NCBI RefSeq assembly: GCF_004322775.1
Contig: NZ_CP036403.1
Location: forward strand, 3,410,001 to 3,474,000
Source of the DNA: Ornithinimicrobium sufpigmenti
Lineage (GTDB): Bacteria > Actinomycetota > Actinomycetes > Actinomycetales > Dermatophilaceae
Length of the DNA stretch: 64,000 bases
Reading direction: 5' to 3'
In this document: positions 29,357-38,043 of the stretch, one piece after another
Layout: every line of letters begins with the position of its first letter
Position numbering within the stretch: the first letter of the stretch is position 1
The notes under the pieces: model-generated
Told to the model about the DNA's origin: nothing
The model's input: only the letters and a program-made list of their open reading frames with translations
Databases searched by the model: none
Made by a program: the position numbers and the translations under genes

Positions 29357-29757
29357 CGCCGCGACCGCGGCGGCTTGTCCGCGCTCTCGGAGAGCGTCTC
29401 CAAGAGCGCGTGTGCTTTTCCCACCAGATCCAGGGCAGCTTTCGTGCGGGCGAGCTCGGCCTCGGCCTTCTCCGCCCGTGCCCGCAGCGCCTGCAGCTCC
29501 CGTTCCTGGCGGTCTCGTCGCTTGCCACCCAACCCGGCCTGCGCACCGGCCTGCGCTGCCTTGCGCCACTCGATGATGTGCGAGCTGTACAACCCTTCCC
29601 GGCGCAAGATCGCGCCCCGCTCACCACGTTCCGCGGCGTCGTACTCGGCAAGGATCGCGGCCTTGAACTCGGCGGTGAACCTCCGCCGCTTCGGCTGGTC
29701 AGCACGAGGGGACATGACCCCATCATCGGTGCCGACATCAGCAGTCGTCATCGTCAT
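29353..29757 (-). CDS. IS3-family transposase OrfA (HTH)
   Basis: A 134-residue DNA-binding subunit: KRRRFTAEFKAAILAEYDAA, GAILRREGLYSSHIIEWRKA is the HTH_Tnp_1 domain, followed by a leucine-rich coiled coil (ERELQALRARAEKAEAELARTKAALDLV) used for multimerisation. Near its end, just after the coiled coil, GGGAAAA (29416-29422 on the minus strand) is a canonical X-XXY-YYZ slippery heptamer in the correct phase to shift into OrfB and give an OrfAB fusion transposase. Confidence 0.9.
   Translation of the reverse strand: MTMTTADVGTDDGVMSPRADQPKRRRFTAEFKAAILAEYDAAERGERGAILRREGLYSSHIIEWRKAAQAGAQAGLGGKRRDRQERELQALRARAEKAEAELARTKAALDLVGKAHALLETLSESADKPPRSRR
29416..29422 (-). other. Putative -1 ribosomal frameshift site of the IS
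   Basis: In the OrfA frame the codons read GTG GGA AAA GCA; a one-base slip back on G GGA AAA gives GGG AAA AGC, the OrfB frame. The heptamer lies about 60 bases before the OrfA stop, where IS3 elements usually carry their shift site. Confidence 0.6.
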
Positions 29758-29863
29758 CTCAGTATTGATCCGATCTCGCCCCGTGCAGTGCGAAGGTCAA
29801 CAGTGCTGGTGTCTCACCCCATCCTGACGCACAGGGTCCCGGCGACTCCCGGCGGCTGCCGAC

Positions 29864-29929
29864 GACTCTGTTCCGACTCTGTGCCGACTCTGTGCCGACT
29901 CTGTGCCGACTCTGTGCCGACTCTGTGCC
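29864..29929. repeat. 11-bp tandem repeat, six copies
   Basis: GACTCTGTGCC repeats six times without interruption (first copy GACTCTGTTCC) with an 11-bp period, about one helical turn. It ends 22 bp before the start of the small conserved gene at 29952 and lies about 35 bp outside the IS end. It could be a promoter-proximal operator array or a neutral slippage product. Confidence 0.9.
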
Positions 29930-29951
29930 GGGGCTGCGCCACACTGGGGTG

Positions 29952-30356
29952 ATGATCAGCGTGGACCTGGCCCGCCGGCTGCACGACGAAGGTCTGGTGT
30001 GGTCCCCGATGTCGGGCGACCGCTTCGTCGTGGACCGCCCCGGGATGGAGCAGGACGTCTTCCACCTCGCCGACATGACCGTGGACGTCCACCACCTGGT
30101 CGGCGGCTCGGTCATCGGCTTCAACGGCGTCGCCGAGTGGGCGCTCGACTCGGTGGCGCTGGAGGAGACGCTGTGGCTGCCGCGCGAGGACCAGCTACGC
30201 GCGGTGCTCGGGCACGACTTCGTCGGCCTGGGGATGGAGGCGGAGGGGTATGCCGTGGTGGCGCTCGTCAACGGCGCGCCGCTGACCTTCTCCCACCGGG
30301 ACGCGGAGGAGGCCTACGGCCTGGCGGTCCTCGAGGTCCTGCGCCACCGGACCTGA
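29952..30356 (+). CDS. Conserved actinobacterial protein of unknown function
   Basis: A 134-residue soluble protein starting MISVDLARRLHDEGLVWSPM and containing SGDRFVVDRPGMEQDVFHLADMTVDV. I have a memory of similar short actinobacterial proteins, some labelled pilus assembly CpaE, but there is no P-loop here and that label is not supported. The mixed alpha/beta sequence has no signal peptide. It starts at the ATG after GGGGTG; a GTG one codon earlier (29949) is possible. The gene lies just downstream of the six 11-bp repeats. Confidence 0.65.
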   Translation: MISVDLARRLHDEGLVWSPMSGDRFVVDRPGMEQDVFHLADMTVDVHHLVGGSVIGFNGVAEWALDSVALEETLWLPREDQLRAVLGHDFVGLGMEAEGYAVVALVNGAPLTFSHRDAEEAYGLAVLEVLRHRT

Positions 30357-30476
30357 GGTCCTGCCCCCGGCTCGATCAGCCTGTTCGACGCGGCGACCGC
30401 GCGGGCCACCGGGAACCCCCATGCTCGCTGGGCCGTCGCACCCCCGACCCCCGAGCGACCGAGCATGAGGAGATCC

Positions 30477-31226
30477 GTGCCGACGACGACCCAGATCGAC
30501 CAGCTGCTGCGTGAGGGACGGCGTGCGTCCTGGTGGCCGTTCCTGCTGGCGGCGGCCGTCCTCGTGGGCGTGACCGTCTACGGGATCGCGATCTACGACA
30601 GCCTTCCGGACCGCATCCCTCTGCACTTCGGACCGGACGGGGAGGCCACCCGGTGGGGCGAGAAGTCTCCCGACACGGTCTTCATGGGCCCGCTGATCGG
30701 GGCGGGGACGCTTCTCGTGCTGCCGGTGGTCGCGGCGGTGCTGCCGAGCCTGACCCCGATCCCCGACGACGCCTCGGACTGGACGCAGCTGCGGGTCGAG
30801 GGCTCGGTGCGCGGCACCCGGGCCGGCCTGGGCTGGGTCGCCCTCCTGCTCGCGCTCCTCTTCGCCTGGATCGCGGTGTCGACCTGGCAGACGCCCGAGC
30901 GGCTCTCCCCCTGGCCGGTGGTCGTCTTCCTGGTGGCGATGTTCGTGGCCCTCTGGCTGGCCTACCGCCGGTGGGCGCGGTGGGCGAGGTCCACCGCGCA
31001 GCTGCACGGCATACATCCCACCCCGGAGGAGGAGGCGGAGGAGCGGCTGTGGTTGCCGCTGGGCCTCTATCGCAACCCGGACGATCCCCGCGTCATGGTG
31101 CCCAAGCGCGAGGGGCACGGCGTGGGCACCACGGTCAACGTGGGCTCTCGCGGGGGCAAGATCGCCGTGGCGGCGTTCGTGGTGGTCATGGTGGTGCCGG
31201 TCGTGCTCATCGTGTGGCTCGCCTGA
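30477..31226 (+). CDS. DUF1648 membrane protein
   Basis: A 249-residue protein with about five membrane segments (WPFLLAAAVLVGVTVYGIAIY; LIGAGTLLVLPVVAAVLP; LGWVALLLALLFAWIAV; PVVVFLVAMFVALWLAY; KIAVAAFVVVMVVPVVLIVWLA). The loop after the first helix, LPDRIPLHFGPDGEATRWGEKS, is the DUF1648 signature found in SdpI-like immunity and related membrane proteins. GTG 30477 is preferred because AGGAG lies five bases before it; an ATG at 30465 is in frame. No partner toxin is seen nearby. Confidence 0.75.
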   Translation: MPTTTQIDQLLREGRRASWWPFLLAAAVLVGVTVYGIAIYDSLPDRIPLHFGPDGEATRWGEKSPDTVFMGPLIGAGTLLVLPVVAAVLPSLTPIPDDASDWTQLRVEGSVRGTRAGLGWVALLLALLFAWIAVSTWQTPERLSPWPVVVFLVAMFVALWLAYRRWARWARSTAQLHGIHPTPEEEAEERLWLPLGLYRNPDDPRVMVPKREGHGVGTTVNVGSRGGKIAVAAFVVVMVVPVVLIVWLA

Positions 31227-31253
31227 GAAACTCTTGTCGCGACGGGCCCACGC

Positions 31254-31292
31254 ATCACGAGAGGATCACGGGCGGATCACGAAGGGATCACG
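31254..31292. promoter_or_regulatory. Four ATCACG motifs at exact 11-bp spacing
   Basis: ATCACG begins at 31254, 31265, 31276 and 31287, an exact 11-bp period, in the 235-bp gap upstream of the osmoprotectant ABC genes. The last three copies are preceded by GG. Helically phased copies on one DNA face suggest cooperative binding by a regulator, perhaps an osmotic-stress one; no regulator gene is adjacent. Confidence 0.6.
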
Positions 31293-31461
31293 ATTGGTGC
31301 CGCAATTGGATTCCCGAGGCTGAACTGGCCTAGCGTCGGCCAGTGGCCCCTCTGCGTGCCGACGCCCTCGGGCGGCTCCTCAGCCTGCCCTGACGGGCGT
31401 CCCGGCGTGCGCCCGGTGGCCGCCTGTGACCGCCCCGTGACCACCGACCCGAGGGATGCGT

Positions 31462-32669
<1,208 letters not shown>

Positions 32670-32670
<1 letters not shown>

Positions 32671-33599
32671 TGGCCGACGAACACAGCTGGCTCCCCCAGG
32701 TCCCGGTCGGTCAGTGGGCCGACGCCGGGTTCGACTGGATCGACGACAACCTCTCGGTCCTGCTGACCCTCTTCCGCGACGTGATGAGCTCGCTCATCAA
32801 CGGCCTGATCGACCTGCTCCTGATGCCGCCCCCGCTGGTGATGGCGCTCATCTTCGCCCTCATCGCCTGGTTCGTGGCCTCCTGGAAGCTGGCGCTCGGC
32901 TCGCTGGTCGGCCTCAGCCTCATCGTGTCGATGGGCATGTGGACCGAGTCGATGCAGACCCTGGCGCTGGTGGCCGTCGCCACCCTGTTCGCCGTGCTCA
33001 TCGCCATCCCGATCGGGGTCCTGGCGGCCCGCAACGACACGGTCAGCGCGGTCGTGCGCCCGATCCTGGACTTCATGCAGACGATGCCCGGCTTCGTCTA
33101 CCTCATCCCGGCCGTGACCTTCTTCTCGATCGGCCTGGTGCCCGGCATCTTCGCCACCATCATCTTCGCCCTGCCCCCGGGCGTGCGGCTGACCGAGCTG
33201 GGCATCCGCCAGGTCGACCAGGAGACGGTCGAGGCCGGCTACGCCTTCGGCGCCTCCCCCGGGCAGATCCTGCGCGGCATCCAGCTTCCGCTGGCGACGC
33301 CCTCGATCATGGCCGGCATCAACCAGGTCATCATGCTGGCACTGTCCATGGCGGTCATCGCCGGCATCGCTGGCGCCGACGGGCTGGGCAAGGTGATCGT
33401 CGAGTCGATCTCCCGGCTCAACACCCCTCTCGGGGTCGAGGGCGGCGTGTCGGTGGTGATCCTGGCGATCTACCTGGACCGCCTCACCGCCGCCCTGGGC
33501 AACCGCCGGGCCTACAGCAGCTCGCTGCTCGCCCTGGCCGCCGGCCGCCGGCGCCGCCTGGCCGCCGCCGACAAGGAAGCCCTCCAGAGCACCGTGTGA
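32670..33599 (+). CDS. proW: Glycine betaine/proline ABC transporter permease
   Basis: A 309-residue inner-membrane subunit with about six to seven helices. The EAA loop that docks on the ATPase is EAGYAFGASPGQILRGIQLP, in the expected place before the last helices. MQTMPGFVYLIPAVTFFSIG is the conserved ProW core. The start overlaps the proV stop by one base, with AGGAGG about 11 bases upstream. The substrate-binding lipoprotein follows after 80 bp. Confidence 0.92.
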
Positions 33600-33679
33600 C
33601 CTCTGACCCTGCCGACCGCGGCGCCACTCCCTGCACGAGACACCTGATACGCAACCAAGAGAAGGAAGAGAACACCACG

Positions 33680-34669
33680 ATGATCGCAACCAGAACCCCC
33701 CGCATGCGTCTGCTGGCCCTCGCGGCCGCGGCCTCGCTGACCCTGGCCGCCTGCGGCAACGGCGAGGACGACAGCACCACCGACGACACCGGTGCCGTGG
33801 GTGGCACCGACGCCGACAGCACCGACGACAGCACCGACGACTCGGACGAGGCGGCCGCCGGTGGCGAGGACCTCGGCACCATCACCATGGGCTTCCTCCC
33901 GGCCTGGACCGACGGGCTGAGCACCGCATACCTGCTGGAGAACCAGCTGGAGCAGATGGGCTACGAGGTCGAGATGGAGACCCTCACCGAGGCCGCGCTG
34001 CTCTACGCCGGCCTGGCCAACGGCGACGTCCACATGTACCCCTCCGCCTGGCCCGAAGTCACCCACGCCGACTACATGGACGAGTACGGCGACCAGATCG
34101 AGGACCTGGGCGGCTACTACGACGGCGCCGTGCTGACCATCGCGGTCCCGGAGTACGTCGACATCGACTCCCTGGAGGAGCTGGCGGACAACGCGGACCG
34201 GTTCGACGGCCGGATCATCGGCATCGAGCCAGGGGCTGGGCTGACCCGGGTCACCGGCGAGGAGATGATCCCCGCCTACGGGCTGGAGGGCTCCTACGAG
34301 CTGGTCACCTCCTCGACCGCGGCGATGCTCGCCGAGCTGCAGAGCGCGATCGACGACGAGGAGGACATCGTCGTCACCCTCTGGCGCCCGTTCTGGGCCA
34401 ACAGCGAGTTCCCGATCAAGGACCTGGAGGACCCGCTGGGCGCCATGGGCGACCCCGAGACCCTGCACTTCCTCGGCTCCGACGGCTTCGCCGAGGAGTT
34501 CCCGGAGGCTGCCGAGTTCATCGGCCAGATCCAGCTCTCCGACGAGGAGTACGGCGCGCTGGAAGACCTCGTCGTCAACGAGTACGGCGAGGGCAACGAG
34601 GCCGAGGCGGTCGAGGCCTGGCTGGAGCAGTACCCGGACGCCATGCCGGAGCTGCCCACCGCTGGCTGA
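33680..34669 (+). CDS. proX: Glycine betaine-binding lipoprotein
   Basis: The 329-residue extracellular binding protein of the transporter. The signal peptide ends in lipobox LTLAACGN, and a strongly acidic Asp/Ser/Thr linker (residues about 25-58) tethers it to the membrane. The OpuAC-type domain follows (ITMGFLPAWTDGLSTAYLLENQLEQMGY, YPSAWPEVTHADYM, VTLWRPFWANSEFPIKDLEDP); the Trp-rich segments are where betaine cages usually form. A GC-rich hairpin terminates the operon after it. Confidence 0.92.
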   Translation: MIATRTPRMRLLALAAAASLTLAACGNGEDDSTTDDTGAVGGTDADSTDDSTDDSDEAAAGGEDLGTITMGFLPAWTDGLSTAYLLENQLEQMGYEVEMETLTEAALLYAGLANGDVHMYPSAWPEVTHADYMDEYGDQIEDLGGYYDGAVLTIAVPEYVDIDSLEELADNADRFDGRIIGIEPGAGLTRVTGEEMIPAYGLEGSYELVTSSTAAMLAELQSAIDDEEDIVVTLWRPFWANSEFPIKDLEDPLGAMGDPETLHFLGSDGFAEEFPEAAEFIGQIQLSDEEYGALEDLVVNEYGEGNEAEAVEAWLEQYPDAMPELPTAG

Positions 34670-34699
34670 TCCGCCCCCACGCAACACCCACAGCACCAC

Positions 34700-34731
34700 G
34701 ACGCCCCCGCCGGTCCGCCGGCGGGGGCGTC
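34700..34731 (+). terminator. Hairpin after the proVWX-type operon
   Basis: GACGCCCCCGCCGG pairs with the CCGGCGGGGGCGTC side around a 4-base loop, 31 bp after the proX stop. The following CCCCGTCCTTGCTC has no real U-tract, as is common in high-GC actinobacteria. Confidence 0.75.
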
Positions 34732-34778
34732 CCCGTCCTTGCTCAGCCTGGCCGCGCCGTGGCTGACGGGGGAGGCGA

Positions 34779-35156
34779 TCAGCCGAGCTCGACGCCGCTG
34801 ATCTCCTCCGGCGGCGGGAACTGGCGCACCGCCCTGCCCTCGTGCCACGGCGCCGCCTCGAGGTAGCTCAGGTGACCGCCGTCCACGAAGAGCAGCAGCA
34901 GGGCGTCCGGGTGGTCGGCGGAGACGACGAGCCGGCTCGCGTCGTCCTCGACCCCCTCCGCCGGCGACAGCTCGATCGACGGGCAGGTGCCGCAGCCGCA
35001 GGGCCGCACCGCCTCCGCGGACGGCACCTCCGCCCGCGCCGGGTGCCCTTCCGGCAGCCCGTCGGCGAGGAGTGCGAGGACCTGCCGCTCGCGGTCGGTC
35101 AGGGGGCGCGGGTAGCTCCCCGGCTCCGGTGGGGAGGCGGGCGGGCCGGACGGCAT
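34779..35156 (-). CDS. Small protein with HTH-like start and CGCGTCP motif
   Basis: A 125-residue protein I do not recognise. Residues 18-32 (RPLTDRERQVLALLADGL) look like the first helix of a LuxR-type HTH domain, but the rest of that domain is missing. Next comes PCGCGTCPSIELSP, a tight Cys cluster able to bind metal or act in redox, then a beta-rich part (ASRLVVSADHPDALLLLFVDGGHLSYLEAAPW). It starts four bases after the hydrolase stop is read in reverse order and could be co-transcribed with the permease-hydrolase pair. Confidence 0.6.
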   Translation of the reverse strand: MPSGPPASPPEPGSYPRPLTDRERQVLALLADGLPEGHPARAEVPSAEAVRPCGCGTCPSIELSPAEGVEDDASRLVVSADHPDALLLLFVDGGHLSYLEAAPWHEGRAVRQFPPPEEISGVELG

Positions 35157-35161
35157 ACCGG

Positions 35162-35695
35162 TCAGCGGCGGACCTGGATCTGGGGCGCGTAGAGCTCCAT
35201 CGCCGCGAGCGCCCGCTCGTGTGCGTCGTCGCTGGAGCCGGCGCACGCGTCGGCGACCACCTCGACGAGGCAGCCTGCGTCAGCCGCGGCGAGCGCGGTG
35301 GACAGCACGCAGCAGTCGGTGGAGACGCCGGCGAGGACGAGGTGCGCATCCTGCCCGACCACGTCCCGCAGGTGCTCGCCCCACTTGCCGAAGGTGGGCT
35401 CGGACACGGTATGCGGCAGGCGCAGCTCGGCGATCTCGTCCACGACGTCGAAGATCGGGTCGAAGGGCGAGCGGTCGGCGAAGGGGAAGCGCTCGAAGTA
35501 GGGGACCCAGGAGCCGTGCTTGGCGTGCGGCGGCACCCACCGGGTCTGCACGACGCGGCCCTCGTGCGCGGCGACGAGCTCCCGGATCGGCTCGACCGTC
35601 TCGGCGAACCGGGGCGCGTACCACTCCGAGGCCGGGTCGGCGAAGATCCGCTGGGCATCGACGACGACCAGCCACGGCGGCGAGATCCGGCTCAT
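35162..35695 (-). CDS. Isochorismatase-like cysteine hydrolase
   Basis: A 177-residue hydrolase of the isochorismatase/nicotinamidase superfamily. The catalytic Asp (WLVVVDAQRIFADP), Lys (TFGKWGEHL) and Cys (AGVSTDCCVLSTALAA) are all present. Members split amides such as N-carbamoylsarcosine, biuret, ureidoacrylate or nicotinamide. It lies 28 bp after an NCS1-type nucleobase/hydantoin permease, which points to an imported nitrogen compound as substrate. ATG 35695 chosen; GTG 35704 is in frame. Confidence 0.85.
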   Translation of the reverse strand: MSRISPPWLVVVDAQRIFADPASEWYAPRFAETVEPIRELVAAHEGRVVQTRWVPPHAKHGSWVPYFERFPFADRSPFDPIFDVVDEIAELRLPHTVSEPTFGKWGEHLRDVVGQDAHLVLAGVSTDCCVLSTALAAADAGCLVEVVADACAGSSDDAHERALAAMELYAPQIQVRR

Positions 35696-35723
35696 GCCTG
35701 TCACGGTAGTGGGCGGGGCGGGG

Positions 35724-37241
35724 TCAGTGGGTCACGCGGTTGGGCTGGTCGGGTTGGTCGGTGGGGGCGGGCACGATGCCCTCCTCCTGGCGGCGCACCG
35801 CGGCCCGGCCCAGGACCAGCCAGCCGACGAAACCGATGACCAGGGCAGCCAGCACGCCGAGGTTGGCCCAGGCCCAGGTGCCGTCCCGGCCGCCGAGGCC
35901 CAGGCCGAGCAGGTAGCCCTGCCAGTTGTTCCAGGACGCCTCGTCGGCGAACTGGTTGATGACCAGGCCCCAGCCGACGACCGAGCCGACGATCATGAGC
36001 GCGATCGGGGTCCAGCTCCAGCTGCCGTAGCGGCCCCGGGGGTCGAACAGCGCCCGCTCGTCGTAGTCACGGCGGCGCAGGGCGATGTCGGCCATCAGGA
36101 TCCCGGCCCAGACGGCGATCGGCACGCCCAGGGTGATGAGGAAGCTCTGGAAGGGGCCGAGGAAGCTCTGCGCGAAGAAGACCACCCAGACCGCGCCCAG
36201 CGTCATGATCGTGCCGTCGATGCCGGCGGCGGCCGGGCGGGGGATGTTCACCCCCAGGGACAGCAGCGTCAGGCCGGAGGAGTAGATGCCGAGGACGGCG
36301 CCGCTGACCAGGGCCAGGACGGCCGCGAGGAGGAACGGCAGCAGGAACCAGGTCGGCAGGATGGTGGCCAGGGTGCCGATCGGGTCGTTGACGATGCCCT
36401 CCTCCAGGTCCGGGCGGGATCCGACGAGCAGCAGGCCGTAGATGACCAGCAGGACGGGGGCGAGCGCGCCGCCGACGGTGTTCCAGAGGACGATGGCGCT
36501 GCCGGGAGCGTCGCGACGCTGGTAGCGCGACCAGTCCGCGGCGATGTTGATCCAGCCCAGGCCGAAGCCGGTCATCAGCATCACCAGTGCCCCGATGACG
36601 GCGCTGAGCGGCCCGGGCTCGATCGCCTGGATCGCGGCGAAGTCGACCTGGTCCCACGTCATCGCGATGTAGGCGATGGTGACCGCGCCGGTGACCCAGG
36701 TCAGCACCGACTGCAGGCGCATGATCGTGTGGTAGCCCGCGACCGAGGCCAGGATGATCAGCCCGGCGATGACGACGATGGCCAGCACCTTGGTCGTGGT
36801 GCCGCTGGCCCAGCCCAGTTGCTCGAAGATCGTCGCGGTGGCCAGGACGGCCATGATCGCCAGGAAGGTCTCCCAGCCCATCGAGATCAGCCAGGAGAAG
36901 ACCCCCGGGACCTTCTGGCCGTTGACCCCGAAGGCAGCCCGGGAAAGCACCATGGTCGGCGCCGAGCCTCGCTTGCCGGCGATCGCGATGACCCCGCAGA
37001 AGAGGAACGACAGGACCACGCCGACGACGGTGACCAGCAGCGCCTGCCAGAAGGAGATGCCGAAGCCGAGCACGAACGATCCCCAGGAGATCCCGAAGAC
37101 CGACACGTTGGCGGCGAACCAGGGCCAGAACAGGTCCACCGGCTTGGCGGTGCGCTCTGCCTCGTCGATGATGTCGATGCCGTTGATCTCGACCAGGCGA
37201 CGCTCGCCCTCGGTGAGCCGCGTGGTGGTGCTCTCGTTCAT
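35724..37241 (-). CDS. NCS1-family permease (cytosine/purine/allantoin type)
   Basis: A 505-residue, 12-helix importer of the nucleobase-cation-symport-1 family. The N-terminal charged segment (INGIDIIDEAERTAKPVDLFWPWFAANVSVFGISWGSF) is typical, as are GKRGSAPTMVLSRAAFGVNGQ and SRYQRRDAPGSAIVLWNTVGG. Substrates in the family include cytosine, purines, hydantoins and allantoin. It is followed by the cysteine hydrolase and a small Cys-cluster protein, suggesting a three-gene uptake and breakdown unit. Confidence 0.88.
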   Translation of the reverse strand: MNESTTTRLTEGERRLVEINGIDIIDEAERTAKPVDLFWPWFAANVSVFGISWGSFVLGFGISFWQALLVTVVGVVLSFLFCGVIAIAGKRGSAPTMVLSRAAFGVNGQKVPGVFSWLISMGWETFLAIMAVLATATIFEQLGWASGTTTKVLAIVVIAGLIILASVAGYHTIMRLQSVLTWVTGAVTIAYIAMTWDQVDFAAIQAIEPGPLSAVIGALVMLMTGFGLGWINIAADWSRYQRRDAPGSAIVLWNTVGGALAPVLLVIYGLLLVGSRPDLEEGIVNDPIGTLATILPTWFLLPFLLAAVLALVSGAVLGIYSSGLTLLSLGVNIPRPAAAGIDGTIMTLGAVWVVFFAQSFLGPFQSFLITLGVPIAVWAGILMADIALRRRDYDERALFDPRGRYGSWSWTPIALMIVGSVVGWGLVINQFADEASWNNWQGYLLGLGLGGRDGTWAWANLGVLAALVIGFVGWLVLGRAAVRRQEEGIVPAPTDQPDQPNRVTH

Positions 37242-37362
37242 GGCGAGAACTCTCCCACACGGCCAGGGGGCACATGGACAGGTCAGCGGCGCACAAAGGA
37301 CAATGAGGGCTGCGCGTCGATGGCCGACGTTTGTCGCGTGTGCCGAGAGCGAAGGAGCCCCC

Positions 37363-38034
37363 GTGAGCTGGCCGATCAACAACCCCGACGAGCCGCAGCC
37401 GTGGCGGGGTGGCCCCGTCGACCAGCCGCCGACGGGCACGGGCGCCTCACCGATCCCGCCCTACGCCCCTCCGCAGCAGCCCGGCGCGTGGAACACCCCA
37501 CCGCAGCCCGGGGTATGGAGTCCCCAGCAGCAGCCGGGGGTGTGGGGCCCGCAGGACACCGTCCCCGGCCACGCCCGCACGCCTCAGCAGCCATCACAGC
37601 TGCGCTACGCCCACTGGGGCGAGCGCGTGGCCGCGACGCTGATCGATGCCCTGCTGGTCCTCGGCGTCACCATGGTGCTCAACCTGGTGACCTTCGGCCT
37701 CCTCGACGGCGCGTCCGGCCTGGCCGGTGTGGCGGCGTGGGCCTACATCGCCTGGCTCAACGGCAGCAGGGGGCAGTCCCCCGGCAAGGCGCTCACCGGT
37801 CTGAAGCTGGTGAGGGACGCCGACGGACTGACCCTGGGCGGGCCGGTCGGGCTGGTGCGGACGTTGATGCTGTGGCTGTTCTTCCCGTTCGGCGTCGGCA
37901 TCGTCTGGCTGCTGGCGGTCCTCTGGCCGACCTGGGACCCGAAGAAGCAGGCCCTGCACGACAAGATGTTCGGCGCAGTCGTCGTGGCCGGTCACCCGCC
38001 GGTGAAGTTCGGCAAGGACCTCTTCCTCCCCTGA
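37363..38034 (+). CDS. RDD family membrane protein
   Basis: A 223-residue protein with a Pro/Gln/Trp-rich cytoplasmic N-terminus (repeats of QPGVW and PQQPG, residues about 30-75) followed by an RDD domain: AHWGERVAATLIDALLVLG (here GERVAATLID replaces the RRLGARLLD form), two to three helices, the loop GQSPGKALTGLKLVRD, and a final ALHDKMFGAVVV. RDD proteins are poorly characterised; some affect sodium or lithium transport. GTG start with GAAGGAG upstream. Confidence 0.85.
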   Translation: MSWPINNPDEPQPWRGGPVDQPPTGTGASPIPPYAPPQQPGAWNTPPQPGVWSPQQQPGVWGPQDTVPGHARTPQQPSQLRYAHWGERVAATLIDALLVLGVTMVLNLVTFGLLDGASGLAGVAAWAYIAWLNGSRGQSPGKALTGLKLVRDADGLTLGGPVGLVRTLMLWLFFPFGVGIVWLLAVLWPTWDPKKQALHDKMFGAVVVAGHPPVKFGKDLFLP

Positions 38035-38043
38035 GGCGGGTCG

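Larger units (their letters stand above)
28329..29830 (-). mobile_element. IS3-family insertion sequence
   Basis: An approximately 1.5-kb element with two overlapping frames, OrfA and OrfB, in IS3 order. Inverted copies of GGGTGAGACA lie at 28338-28347 and (as TGTCTCACCC) at 29810-29819, about ten bases inside the proposed ends; the outermost bases (TGTCAAG versus reverse CGTCAGGA) match with a gap. No clear target duplication is visible, so the exact ends are uncertain by several bases. It sits between the helicase gene and the 11-bp tandem repeats. Confidence 0.8.

Noticed and set aside
30477..31226. SdpI-type toxin immunity system
   Set aside because: Only the DUF1648 domain is present; there is no SdpR-like regulator or toxin gene next to it.
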